A stretch of DNA of 64,000 nucleotides, taken from positions 916,138-980,137 of the forward strand of contig SCFE01000106.1 of assembly GCA_004352715.1 (NCBI GenBank). Reading direction: 5' to 3'. Made by a program: the position numbers and the translations under genes. The notes under the pieces are model-generated. The model did no database searches and was not told where the DNA came from. It saw only the letters and a list, made by a program, of their open reading frames with translations. Source of the stretch: Hofstenia miamia. Lineage: Eukaryota; Xenacoelomorpha; Acoela. This document shows, piece after piece, positions 1 through 13,044 of this stretch. How positions within the stretch are numbered: the stretch's first letter is position 1; each line of letters opens with the position of its first letter.

Positions 1-1534
1 TTGGTTTAGTCTCCTGCAAAATTTTAAATATGCATTCTGATTATCAAAAATAGAGCAGAAATAACCCTAGTAAATAAATGACATTCCACTTAGTATTTAC
101 CAAATTTTATGTATTTTATTTGTAGAAAGCTCTGCTTAACTTTAGAATGCATTCCCTCACATTAATCTTTGTTTGGCGATTATACTGTACATTGATAACA
201 TATCTTCGAAATACTATTGATGATTATATCCAATATATTTTAAATAGGAAAAAGTGTTATACCTTACTTTTTAAAATCTTCGAAAAAATGTCAAATAGGT
301 TGATGAAATTATAAGTCTAAAACCATGCAATGTAATAAATGATGTTGAATTGCCTGCTTCGGTTTCTATGCGGACATAGCATACATTTTCTAAATTCTAG
401 AAAATCAGGTAAGACATTAGAAAAATCAATAGCCTTTTAGTAATAATGGTTATCCAATAATAAGAGTTTAATACTATCCAAGACGATACATATGTAAATA
501 TGCATCGCCTTGGTAACCTCCCTGCAGAACACTAAACTCGTCACCTAATAATATTTATAACGATTATAGGTTTTTATTAAAACGTTGCATGGCTGAAAGA
601 ATAGCTTGTTATAACTTTTACAGGATATATGGAAAGAATTTTAAATGGATTTGTGGAATTTTTACACAAATTATGTATGCATTTACATAATATATAAATT
701 TGAAATGTTGACATAATATCTGTTTGGCATCAAAAGGATGAATTATTTAGAAAAAACATTTCATATTAATTAAAATTTTTCTAAGCTCAAAAATTGTACT
801 TAGCACATCACTACTGACATAATAATTTGAATTCCACTGAAGCGTTTGCTTTAACCATCTTGCCGCAGCAGATGTCCAAAAAATCAATCTGTTTGATTTG
901 AAATTGCATTCTTTTTAGTTTTAGTTATTTCATTTTGAAGGAGTTGGAGAATGTAATTAAGAGTTGTTAGTAACAATACCAAGTTCAAGTATCAATCACA
1001 CATCAGTTGTTTAACTTTGCAAAAATACAACGAATGGCTTACAAGAACTGCTTTTAACAGTTGAAAAAGTAGGTAGATCATTTACATCACTGACCTTAAA
1101 GAAGTGAGGAGCCTTTGATATCTATACAGATTCAACACTTAACATTCTAATTATAATTTTTAAATTTTGTAATTATAGTATATCTGTCTACAAAAGAGAC
1201 AAAAGTATTTTGATGACGGATTTGCTTTTATAAATAAGTCGCCGTTACATCATTTGTCGAGATATTTTTGGGTTGTTATTTCTTTCTTCCGATTTTCTCT
1301 CGAAACACAGGAAACATCAATCAATAATCCTTCTGCCACAGTAAATGTTGTAAAACGTAAAGTTCCGTTAATCAAGTATTCATCAATCTAGTTTGATATT
1401 ACTAAGGTAAATATATCCAAATTGAATGTTAGAGGACGTATTAATTCCTAGAGGATATGACAATGCAATTAAATCCAAAATCTGTTCAGTCTGGGTGACG
1501 CTTAGAAAATATAGGTCTACGGACTTATTTAACA
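1..1534. other. AT-rich non-coding DNA, nothing recognised
   Basis: All frames are broken by frequent stops and I recognise no protein, RNA or mobile-element signature. A slightly GC-richer patch around 835-960 has no identifiable content. Confidence 0.6.
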
Positions 1535-1770
1535 ATTAAGCCTTGCAGCATAGCGTCCGTTTTAAAGGCCAGGCCGTTTTTCCTCATTTACAAAGAATTT
1601 TCTCCAAGCCTACTGCAAAAAATTGAAAATCTTGAGACATGGAAAGCTCTATTGAAAAACATACTTTACGGCAATATTGAAAATTTCTATTAAATCGTAT
1701 TGCTATGGCTAGGGCTGTTGAAAAGACTTAAATTCTCTCCATATCTAGTGTTCATGTGTATTTATAAGGT
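1535..1770 (+). repeat. Dispersed repeat, copy A (partner at 31,672-31,945)
   Basis: A segment of about 236 bases aligns by eye with 31,672-31,945 in the same orientation. Shared blocks include AGCATAGCGTCCGTTTTAAA near the left end, TTTACAAAGAATTTTCTC in the middle and TTAAATTCTCTCCATA near the right end. Similarity stops abruptly on both sides, as expected of an interspersed element and not of a large duplication. In one frame it reads HSVRFKGQAVFPHLQRIFSK before stops appear, but copy B does not keep that frame, so coding is doubtful. Family unknown; it could be a MITE, a SINE or part of a larger element. Confidence 0.75.
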
Positions 1771-2985
1771 TTGAGCCCATGAAAGCAACAAAGACCTTTG
1801 ACTGTTTCTTGATATGAGCAAAGATATTCCAAACCCATTGCGTCATGCCGTGCGCAAAGTCAGAGGTTAGAACGGAAAAGAAAAAAGAGACTCTCATCTA
1901 TCACGTGGTGCATTCAGATTAAGCATAGCTTTAAAAGTTTTTAAGTTATAAGCTTTTAATTTTTTTTATAAGATTATGAAAATTTTTCAAAAAATCACTG
2001 GGCAACTTAAGGTTAAAGAGATTAATTAAAAGAATAAACATACGTTGCCGAAACTTAGCTGATATAAAGCTAGGGTATTCATTTATTCATGTTTCCAATT
2101 AATCATAAGTATTTCAAAAAATTTAATTGAGACTATTTGTGAACATAAATTAAATCAAATTTGAGATAAATTAAACAAGCAGATTTTCGCTTTGAATTGA
2201 CCAACCGTTGTTTCTTTCATCTATAATATGTAATTGTTCTGGCTGCAAAGAAGAGAATTCCTATTTAATTTGTACATAATGTAAATTTCTATTTATTTAA
2301 ACTTTCTTTAAAAAGTAAAGTTTAAAAGTCTTTTAATGAAAATATATAACCTGAGAAAGAGACTCAAGTTGCGTATTTCTAGGCCCAACAAAATGTATGT
2401 TTTAAAAAGTGTTCCTCTAACACTACCAGAATGAAAACATAGTTGGTATTCTCAATTGAGTTAGAACGTAACCAATTGAATCAAGGAGGGAGCTATTTTT
2501 TTCGAGTAATGAGGGGAAACTTAATCTGAATTAATTATCATCTATGAAGAATATCACAATAACTTGGAGTTTTCTTTTAAGATATTTGGAAGTTTTTGAG
2601 GAGTATATACATCCCAATGCAAAGGGGAAACAGTTTTTCAGGGTAAAGTGCATTAATAGATAGTTAAAATGCAAACGTTGTTTTCAGAAATTTTGCAATT
2701 TTCTGCATCTTAAATAAAAAAATTGGTTAAGGAAACACCACAGGGGCATGTCTGTTTATCTTAGTGAATCTGATATGGGTTAATATCTTTCTATGATGTT
2801 CTATGTACGACTTAAACGTTGTGCCTATCAACACAGCAGTCCTAAGACCAGACTGTAGTTGAAATATTGAGTTACACGCTTTGATGGCGTGATATTTGTT
2901 TTTATTTTAACTGAGATTTGCTGTGAAATACGAAAAACTTAATGAGTACTAAATAAATGATAAATGAAAAGTACTTTTAAATTTT
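1771..2985. other. AT-rich non-coding DNA, nothing recognised
   Basis: No open frame of note, no repeat unit and no splice-flanked exon that I can support. Confidence 0.6.
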
Positions 2986-2989
2986 AATA

Positions 2990-3175
2990 TGAGGAGGCGA
3001 ACGTAGGCATCCATCAAATAGAACTGCAAACGCCTTAATTCTGCATAAATTTTATTGTCGCCAGTGACACGAAACTGATGCAATTAGCAGTAAATTGCGA
3101 GCGAATAAATATTTTAATCTCCGCCAGTCAGCTGCTGACATGCATATGAAAACAGGAGACATGTTTAATATTTCA
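2990..3175. promoter_or_regulatory. Candidate conserved non-coding element / enhancer
   Basis: This block is visibly richer in GC and CpG than its surroundings and dense in short motifs typical of developmental enhancers. CAATTAGCAGTAAATTGC at 3081-3098 carries two homeodomain-type ATTA/AATT cores in near-inverted arrangement. GTCAGCTGCTGAC at 3127-3139 is a near-palindrome holding a CAGCTG E-box. ATGCATATG at 3140-3148 resembles a POU octamer core. TGCATAAATTTTATTG lies near 3043. No frame is open across it. The regulatory call is inferred from composition and motif density; no alignment was possible. Confidence 0.35.
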
Positions 3176-3179
3176 TTAA

Positions 3180-6100
3180 ATTCATTTTTATTAGATTTCC
3201 AACTCCACTGTAACTCAATTCCCCATTTTGTAAAATCTATTGATCACCTTGTAAACTAGTTTATTGGCTCACAATCAAAACCAGACAACAGTGAAATGCA
3301 TTTCCAAAAGTTGATCATACCCGAAAAGTTTAATAAATTTTAGAAATTTACTTTACTCACATTTTTTGTGTATTAATAATATTGGATTATTAGGGATATG
3401 TGAATATTTGGTATGCAGAAGTTTACAGTAAGAAGTTACATTATTCGTAGACGAAACCGATATTATTACTTGTGAAAAAATAACAGATCATTCTAACTTC
3501 TAAAAATTCTGGATTGGGCCATGATATTTGAATGCTACACTTTTGATGCAAAACAATTTTTTGATGAAGTCTTTAAATCTGAAAATTTGGTATGTTTTGG
3601 ATTTTTTGGGAATATATTAAATATTTGTTGTAGTAGTGAGAAATCACTACAATTCATTATTAGCTTAACCTTAATAATATGTGATTATTTTTCAAACTTT
3701 TTACATACTAAAACAAATAATACGTATTTCGGTTACTTTAATATTATGCCTGGGTTGAAAAATATTACCACACATAGAATGAGCAAATATATACAAAAAA
3801 CTATATTAGGGGCTAGTATCCCTAATAAAAGTTAAGGAAATCACCAAGTCTCACTAAAAAGCTTTATAAATTCCTGAGAAAAAATTAAAAGGTTAATATG
3901 GGCTCGTTGATTTTTTCATGAGGAGTGAATTTTTGATAAAAATGCCCGAAATTTACAAATATAATTCAAATTGAAAAATGAATTAATTTTTGGTGATTGG
4001 CCAGCTGGCTAAAAGCCATCGTTATTTGTCAGAATTAGTTGATACACTAATAAACAGTGCAAATTTAGCAGCTCGAATTCAAATGTTTCAATGAAGCTTT
4101 ATATTTACAAAATTATTTACATCATGCAACGAAGAATTTAGGAAAATTGAATTAAATATGTTTTAAGGACTTTTTCCCAAGTTTCAATGTAAATGTTATA
4201 TTTCTTACATTTGAACACATCCTAATAATAAATATGAGTGATTTGACTTGAAAATTTATGAAAACCAATTTATTGCTAAAAATAGTCTTAATTATCTTAC
4301 ATAAATTAGAATATTTTCTGACGTATTTAGCCGATAGCCAAAATTCATAAATCAATGGTCCGAATAACTAATTTGATATTTTAACTAAAAGTGTTTATAT
4401 AACAGGAACAAAAGAAATTTTTTCAAAAAATTATTGCTTCAAAGAGCGCGGTAAAGTGGTGATTTAATTGCTAAATAAATTTAATTTACTTTGAAGATGC
4501 TAGAAGCGAAGTGCAAATATGGCTAAACTTTCTTCTATTTTCATTTTATTTGTATTATATATCTATAAAATCATTAAATTATTTCCAAATATTTCAGTGA
4601 ATGTCCTCTATCTTAAATAAACTAATCTTAATCTTAAACACTGACGATTAAGATTTCACAAACCTTGAGTTCAAACAATGACAAATATTTTCTTACATCT
4701 CATTTACTGCTTCAAAAACCGTTGGCATTAATACAAAATATTTCAGTTTCTTTAAAAAATTTAACTCAAATTTAATTCAATAATAATATTTTTAAAATAT
4801 CTTTTTAAGCACAATTGAAATAGACTTCAAATAATTGCAAAAAACGCATAAATATTGTATAAATAAATTCAGATTCACTAAAAATTAAAAAGGTATATAA
4901 GGTAAGAAAGTTGCAGATCCAAAACGTGAAGTCTTTTCCATATAGGAGTTAACACGGTGTTGTATTAATAATCTTCAAGACAGGATAATATTTGCAGAAA
5001 CTCATTATTAGCAAATATAATTTATTAAAATAACCTTTCGATTTAATTCAGAATTAAAATATTCTTCGTCTTCAATAATTTGAACTAACAAAATGAGATT
5101 TCTACCTGAAGCACCTTTTTAATATAAAATTTGTGAAATAAATAATGGATTTATCAATTCAATATTTTTATGAGTACTTCTTAATTTAAAGAAAATAATT
5201 CAGTCCATATTGGATTCAACGGTGTCTAAAATTCTTCGATTAATTGGGGATTAGAGATTGCCTAACTTTATGTATCATAGTATCACATTTTTTATATATA
5301 ATATATATCTAAAATCAAATATATAGTATTTCAGCACAGTGATGTATTTTCTAAAGTACTTTGGAATGAATCATGCTTTGTGTATTTGATATACATCACA
5401 AAGTAATTGAGTTGCTTTGAATAAACATACCTTGAAATATTTAAAAACAATAAATATTAAATTAATGAAACGATTTTTAATCTACTGCTATCATCTTTCA
5501 AAAATTAAAATTTAAAAAAGAATCAATTTTCTTTGACATTGTTGTTCGCAATATTCTACTATTGAACTATCACGTGGAAAGAAAACTTCCATAAACTAAA
5601 AAAATTTCAAAAATATATTAAATTTCAAAAAGTCAAGTAAAAATATTCTGTTTTCTTTGATTTATTAAAGTATTTTCCATGCTAGCATATAGACAATGAT
5701 ATTCAGGTGCCATTATTTAAATAAGATATAAATGAAAACAAAACTCCCATTAATTATTTCCGTTTTCAAAATGCTTTGTAATTTTACTTTTTCCGAAATT
5801 TTAAAGAACTTTTGAAAAAGAACATTAAAAAATAGGTCAAAACATTAAACTTCAATGCGATTTTTCTTTTTCGAGGACACGCTAATTCTTTCTAATTGGA
5901 TTTCTATTTATTGTCAATATAAATTTATTAACTCAATTAAATGAAACTTTATTTGAGGATTGTTCAATCAACTTGTTATAATTTTTTGGCTGCCCTTTAA
6001 TCGACAATAACTATCGCATTTAATTTCTAGTTCTAAATGTTCTAATAGAAAAATGAAATTTGTAATCATATGGGCAGTTGATATACACTGTCTAAGGTGT

Positions 6101-8305
6101 ACCGTACATGTAATCTGATTGGCATTAATTTTACTTCTTAAGTGCTTGCATAATGTATGTTAAAAAATTCATATGTTTTCAGAACATGCTTTCTTTGGTT
6201 TTAAATTGTAATTGCCTTTTAAAAAACATAATTAAAAATCGCAGCATAAATAAATATTTTAAATGAAGCTATTACAAATGAAGAATAAAAACTTAAGCAT
6301 TTGACCAATCATTGTCTGAATAAATATTTGCAAATCTTCTTGCAATTCAAATAATGTAAAATTATATCATTTACAGTAAATTAAGCTTTATGGAATTAAC
6401 GAAAACAACAGAATTTAAAAAAAAACAAATATATTTCCAATTATTTTAAGTTATTCTGCCTTATGAAGACTTATGAAATATGAGATGGTTCCATTATTCA
6501 TGTAAATAAATAACATCCATCGAAAATTGAATTTTGGACATTTAAGGGAGCATATCGCTTACTAATGGACTGAATCTGACCTGTTGGAAATAAATGGTGT
6601 TTTTTACCATGTATGATTAATCCAATATTTTATGCCTAATTTAATACAACTGTCAAAATAAAATTTATTGTGACTAAATGTCACATCATTGAAAGCTTGT
6701 CTGTCTACATTTAAGTACTTAATATAACAATATTAAATATACGCCTAAGTCTAAGAACCGTCTGCAGTTCAAATCAATGTGAAAATTTCTTCAAATTTAT
6801 CTAACCTGGTTTTTGTTGGCTAAATTCACAAGCATAGAAATTGGTTTTATGTTAATACAGTTTATATTATTTCTAAAGTTTTGTTAAAGGATTTATAGTA
6901 TTTTGTTGTTTAAATGAAGTCAATCCGCTTTACTAAACATAGAGCAACAAAAGTTAACATCGGTGCTGATTTCAAGGTGAATTTAACGAGTATGCACAAA
7001 TAATCAATTTTCTGATAGTAGCTTAGTGAAAACAAGATGAACAGAAAGTGTTGGTACGAAAAATAATAAACTTTTTCTTCATAAAATATTAGTAGGTTTT
7101 TGTCCGAAATTGTGAGATGTCTGCATATCAAATTACATACAATGAAGCTTTTGCTAATACTAAGGAAACATTTGGAGAAACTGAAACTCGACCATGCAGC
7201 TGATGTTCCAAGCTGCTATGCACTTGTTAGAATAGGCTTTGATTTCTTCAGAAAGATTCAGCAGCAAATTATCAAACCCTATAATAAAAACTTTTCAATT
7301 GAAATTCGTAAGATTCCTTAGAGGCCAAACAATGAACTTGAAACGCTTTAACGGGAAACAGTAGGAAAATATCCTGCATCTGGTTCCCCTCAGGTATAGA
7401 ATCTTAAATTAAGCTTAGCGCGGATATCCCCGAAATAAGTCTAGACAAAGATATTAAAAATGAATCTTAAATTCAGTCCCTAAAACTGATGAAGGGACAC
7501 GTGCGTTATAGCAAATTGTGATTGAAATCAATTTGTCAATAAAAAATAATAAATACACATATAGATTTAATTTATCCAATTCAAGTGTCGATTTAAGACA
7601 GTTGCACAAAATCAATTGTGAAAAAATTGATTTGTTTCAAAATTATAGAATTAATTGCATTAGCCATTCTATTGTAAGAATAGCCTTATAAATAATGAAA
7701 TATTTTTAAGAAAGCCTAATGTATGGATGAAAGCTCATCAAATGTACATACAATAGAATTCGAGGATAGAAAATATCAGTCTCTATAAACGTAAAAACAA
7801 AGACTGGAGCAAGTGGGATGTTTGCTTAAGCATATGAAATCTAGATTTTGATAAGTTTCTATTAAGCTTACACACCATTCTACGATGATATAACAATATC
7901 TTTAAAAGTTTCTTCTTTCTCGTTTAAACATAAACATTTGCTATAAAATTAATAAATAATAAACATGGAGCAGCAAGTTAATGGGTAAAAATTAAAAGTA
8001 ATTTTATTTTAAACTCAGTTTAGTGTATGTTTAGAAATTAGATTGTGTATTAAGAACGCGCCGTTTGTTGTGCAAAAAGTCTACTGTCTTTTATTTAAAT
8101 AAGCACCATAAATTTTCCTCACGACTTCGAAAATTGAAATCAAATCAAAGAAAAAACACATGCGCAATTTGGAATCCTTGCCTGCCAAAGTGTTAAATTC
8201 CTTTGATATGATTTAACATAAATTGTTACTCAATAAATATCATAGTTCGAGTGAATATGCTGCTATATGTACATATAAATTTATATACGTACTAACTCAT
8301 CCCAC
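3180..8305. other. AT-rich non-coding DNA, nothing recognised
   Basis: About 5 kb of AT-rich sequence. The longest frames (3521-3835 plus strand, 104 codons; 7100-7321 plus strand) show no recognisable motif and no supporting splice or context signal. I treat them as chance openings. Confidence 0.6.
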
Positions 8306-8307
8306 AT

Positions 8308-8367
8308 ATAAATATATATATATATATATATATAATATATAAATTTATTACAAGTATATTATATATT

Positions 8368-8399
<32 letters not shown>
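8308..8399. repeat. (TA)n microsatellite, left side of gap
   Basis: TA dinucleotide runs, interrupted around 8333-8370 by short AT-only spacers, continue directly into the N tract. Confidence 0.95.
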
Positions 8400-8705
8400 N
8401 NNNNNNNNNNNNNNNNNNNNNNNNNNNNNNNNNNNNNNNNNNNNNNNNNNNNNNNNNNNNNNNNNNNNNNNNNNNNNNNNNNNNNNNNNNNNNNNNNNNN
8501 NNNNNNNNNNNNNNNNNNNNNNNNNNNNNNNNNNNNNNNNNNNNNNNNNNNNNNNNNNNNNNNNNNNNNNNNNNNNNNNNNNNNNNNNNNNNNNNNNNNN
8601 NNNNNNNNNNNNNNNNNNNNNNNNNNNNNNNNNNNNNNNNNNNNNNNNNNNNNNNNNNNNNNNNNNNNNNNNNNNNNNNNNNNNNNNNNNNNNNNNNNNN
8701 NNNNN
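8400..8705. other. Assembly gap (306 N)
   Basis: Run of N flanked on both sides by (TA)n, including 8706-8731. The gap probably reflects a microsatellite that could not be spanned. Confidence 0.99.
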
Positions 8706-8734
8706 ATATATATATATATATATATATATATAAT

Positions 8735-11205
8735 CTATTTTCAAGACAAATTTACTTTTATAATTTTATTTATTAATCGCGTTAAGATCGCATATTTCAT
8801 TAAAATGTCAATAAATGATTTATTGATACAGTTATAGCAGCAAGAGGTTCTATCGACATCGTTATTGGGTCAATTATCTGTCATTCAATGTAGATGTCAT
8901 TATATTTGGATTTTTAAGATGACTAAAAAGAAATGTATGTAATATTTTGTGGCCTCAAGTCATTTTGGGTATCCTCACGTGGACAGGTTATACAAAATGT
9001 GCAAATGTTTTTTATTTTTCATCAATGAGAATTTTTCCACACAATATGAGAAGAAATCAATTTCTATTGATAAAATATTGATTTATGACTTGGAATTCCT
9101 TATTGAAATAAGGCACTCCTTTATCAACTGGATGTCAATTTCATAAAACATGATCCATATTTCTTGCAAATAAATATTGAATTAAATTATAATAAATGAC
9201 CAGAGTATACCTCAATAATTGAATATACGTGCATTTGCATAATATTAGAGGTACAATGACAATCAATTGGTTACTAACAAAATGCTTTGAAGTGCAAATT
9301 TCGAACGTCATTGTTATGTGAAGAATATATATGTTTTACCTCTACAAGTAAAGCTGGCGGTTATTAGAATCGAAAAACACAAATTTTATTTAGTCATTAA
9401 TTCATATAGCATGTATTCTTGATCGTTTGTATTAATTTATGTATATGTATATACTAATTATCTAATTGAATTAAAAATTTTTTTAATCTTTTGGCAAAAG
9501 TCTTTAAACTGGAAGGTGTGTTTTTTCAAATGAATCTCGAGAAATAACCTTAATTCTAGCGTTAAAATATATAAAATGAATCTTAGGCCTAAAGTTTAAT
9601 TATAATTTTGCAACATTGAATTAAGTAACAAATTCCAAATATTTTTTGAAATTGAAGCTAAATTGATATTAAATGATATTTTCTGTTTTTAAAGAAGAGC
9701 TAGCAAAAATGGGAGTATGAAAAGCGAAAAGCGGCTTTTAGACGAACGTGAAAATGTTATGCTAAATCGTATTCTAACAAATGACAATATGGTATTTCGA
9801 ACTGACTATTTTGCAAATGTTCGAATTTAACACTAAATTACACAAAATATGAAATTTAAATCATTTGGAGAAGATTTCTTGTGGTCTAGATCCCATACAT
9901 TTCAGCATTGATCCGGGTAGCAGTTCGTATTTCTGGCAGCATCCAAAAACCTTTTTTTCGGGATCGAAGAATAAACTAGAGTTTAACGGTAGCGTAATTA
10001 TGCAATTCTTGATTGTTCGTGAATATGAAACAATTTTAAATTCGAAAATTATTCATTTTTATTGCTTGAAATATTCATGAAGTCATTAATAAAACAAAGA
10101 CTTTAATAAATTTCTAAGAATTTACAAGTTAAGTTTAGAAAATGACATCATTTAACTTTGAAATGCTTTCAATATTTATGTAAATTTTAAATTAGAACTT
10201 TTTTGACATTTTTTAAAATTGTTTTTAACTATTAATCTACTATGCAAATCTAAAAGTAGGAAAAGGGTAAGAACAATTTATTGTTATATCTCTTACTTAT
10301 AACTCTAAATACGTGCTTTAATTAATTGTTTTTATAAATAACTTATATAAATTTTTCAACTCATTATAAGCTTCTAAATTAATGGAAGTAAAATTATTAT
10401 AGAAAAAATATTATTTTGGAATGACTAATGCTAAATGTATATTATCGAAGTGTCAAAGAAATGTATGTTTGGAATCCCTTTATATCTTTCTTAACTTGCC
10501 TTAACTTGTCAAAGTACGTATCAGCGAGTTGCATAAACCATAAAAAGAAATTATAATCCTACGTAGTCATTTACAACACTTCTTTGAAATTATAAGATTT
10601 ATGCAAGTCGTGCTTAATAAAATTCCAGCTTTGAAGTAATTAATTTAATAAGGAAGTATTAAAAGTTTTTGTTTTTCGTCAATTGAAGGTTGTATCACAG
10701 CAATCTTTGTGCCTGCCAGCATTTTCACAATTAAAATTTACTTTAACAATATATATTTATATGATAGCAACCAGTCTCTTAATACATTGAAGTATTTGAG
10801 TGTTACGAAGTTGCCGAAAATATAAGTGTAGCCTAAAGATATGCATTATCATAGCTTTATTGTTGAACTAGAAAAGAGTCTACAATAATAGAAACAAATT
10901 ATCGAATGGAATTCGAATAGACTTATAATGATTATCTGTTACTGTTATATATTAATAAATATTAAATTATGTATAAACCTAAGAATAAACTATTAGGACC
11001 AGCATTAAAAATATTATTTACTCATAGGGCGAGAGAATGGAATTTGCTTGCGAGGAGTTATAATAACAACTGATATCAGACTTTTGTAGTATTGTTAAGA
11101 ACCTAAATTTTGCTAGAAAGCTAAAGTTAACATATTTATTTTAACTTGAATGAGTTTACTTAAATAATCTGCATATGATATAAAAATTCATATATAATCG
11201 TAAGC
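8735..11205. other. AT-rich non-coding DNA, nothing recognised
   Basis: Short frames at 8949-9146 and 9865-10080 (plus strand) have no family resemblance I can name and no splice context. Nothing else stands out. Confidence 0.6.
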
Positions 11206-11207
11206 CA

Positions 11208-11209
<2 letters not shown>

Positions 11210-11242
<33 letters not shown>
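11210..11242. repeat. (TA)n microsatellite
   Basis: Uninterrupted TA repeat of about 16 units. Confidence 0.95.
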
Positions 11243-11244
<2 letters not shown>

Positions 11245-11879
11245 CTTAATTAAGATTAGAAGTCTAAAACACCATTTATTAATTGAATATCTATCAATTG
11301 ATGTTTACGATTACTTAGCATTCAAATTGCGAATGGAAATCTAATTTAAATTCCATGCTAGAATTGCAACAATGAAAAAACAAAACTTTAAAAGAATTAT
11401 TCAACCATTATCTAAAACTATATTTTAAATTGCTTATTGTAGAATTCTAAATGAGGCGATTTCACATTAAAAGGTTTTTACCTTTAGTCTTTTGGCGCCA
11501 TAGAAAGTGCCTCTAACATATTAATTAAAATTTTATCAAACGAAACATTTACTTCGGGTGGTATTAGCATAAACAAGAGCATTTAGAAACTTAAGTAGTC
11601 TGATCCTTACTAATTGCCCAACAAATTCAAGGAAGTCTTCAAAGTCAAAGTTTATACAAATTCTAACTTATCAGTAGCTTTAAATCAATACAAGATAACA
11701 AGCGTATACTTCAAATTTCATACAGTTATCATTTCATGCTTTCATTTTGGAATGGAGATTATCGCAAAAACTGAACTGAAATATTAATATATTAAACTTA
11801 AGCTTTTTGTTTATAGCTTTCACTAAATAATAAAGAGATCTGAAATCTAGAGAATAGTCTCCTCTTTCATATATATCCA

Positions 11880-11992
11880 TATTTGGCGCAAAATTTTCAT
11901 TCTACCGCGCGACGACTTCTGACTTTGAGCAGCGGGCGCGCGGGAAGAACTTGAATGATCTATTGACAGAACACAAAGAAGTGGAGGTGAGT
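11880..11992 (+). promoter_or_regulatory. CpG-rich promoter / first-exon candidate with splice donor
   Basis: A short island of CpG-dense sequence (11,904-11,943, including GCGCG twice) sits in very AT-rich DNA. It is preceded by TTTGGCGC at 11,882-11,889, the consensus E2F/DP site. It is followed by GTGGAG|GTGAGT, a strong plus-strand splice donor with the GT at 11,987. Together these resemble a CpG-island promoter with a short non-coding first exon. The frame ending at the donor is open for over 30 codons but has no ATG, so a 5' UTR exon fits better than coding. I found no downstream exon, so the gene is unidentified. A relic of a GC-rich mobile element is the alternative. Confidence 0.4.
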
Positions 11993-12623
11993 TATGCTGC
12001 AATAGACTTTTTGTAAACAACATTTATGGGAAGAATTTGAGTGCCTTTGTATAAATTTGATTTTTTATTGACAAAAATTCCATATTTTAATGTACTTCAC
12101 ACACAGAAATAATTTTAGGGCAAATTTTTTACAAAACAGACACACAACTTACCCATAAATGTGTCTAAAGCCCAAGATTCCAAAATTTCCTAATAATCTT
12201 GACGAAAATAGGTTGTTTGGGGCTAAGCTTAATAGGTACATAAAAACATAAAAAACTTATAATGTCAAAATTGTGTTTTGATGTAGCTTCTTAGGAAAAT
12301 TCTAGACCATTGTGTGTTTTATTAACCACATGACAACACGGAATATATTTAATCAAATCAGAATTAGTTCGCAATTAGAAGACATTGTTATATGAAATCA
12401 GCATTATTATCTGCTAATCAAATTCTAAGAAGGATGAATAATTTTCTTTTACAAAGTACATCTTAAAAATTCATGTAAAGCAAATTGGAATAGATTTACC
12501 TTTTTTGATTCGTTGTATAGTTGACGAAACGACATCGACAGAGGTCTTTATATTCAGGATTGCTCAACTTCAGTATTAAAACTAAATTAAAAAATTTACG
12601 TAATAAATAATAATTACATAACG

Positions 12624-12624
<1 letters not shown>
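11993..12624. other. AT-rich DNA downstream of the donor, nothing recognised
   Basis: No second exon or coding frame seen. It would be intronic if the first exon at 11.9 kb is real. Confidence 0.5.
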
Positions 12625-12660
<36 letters not shown>

Positions 12661-12662
12661 TA
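12625..12662. repeat. (TA)n microsatellite
   Basis: TA repeat with a single C interruption near its right end. Confidence 0.95.
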
Positions 12663-13044
12663 AATCGTGTTGTATAAGTAACCCTAAGAAGTTGTATATT
12701 ACATATTACTAAGTGCTCCTTGAAGAGTAATATTTTCTCGTTATTTTCTCAAAGATAACTAATATTCCTAGCAACTTTGCCTTTTAGTTTTCATTCTTAC
12801 TTATTGATTATTATTCAAATGCAAAACTTTAATGTAGCCTATGTTAATGATCATGATGTGTATTGAGTTAACTAAGTCATATATTTTCATAGGCAAGTAA
12901 AATGTCACAATAAAAAGATTTTAAAACCATGAGTTGACCCAAAAACTTTTTGTAGTACAAAAGTAACGCAAATATTAAAGCGAGATTAATTACTATTTTA
13001 TTATTGTAAAGAGGCATATTAAATGTTTCTAAGATATTTTGATA

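Noticed and set aside
3521-3835. 104-codon plus-strand frame
   Set aside because: Length is borderline for chance in this composition, and there is no recognisable domain, Kozak support or splice context.
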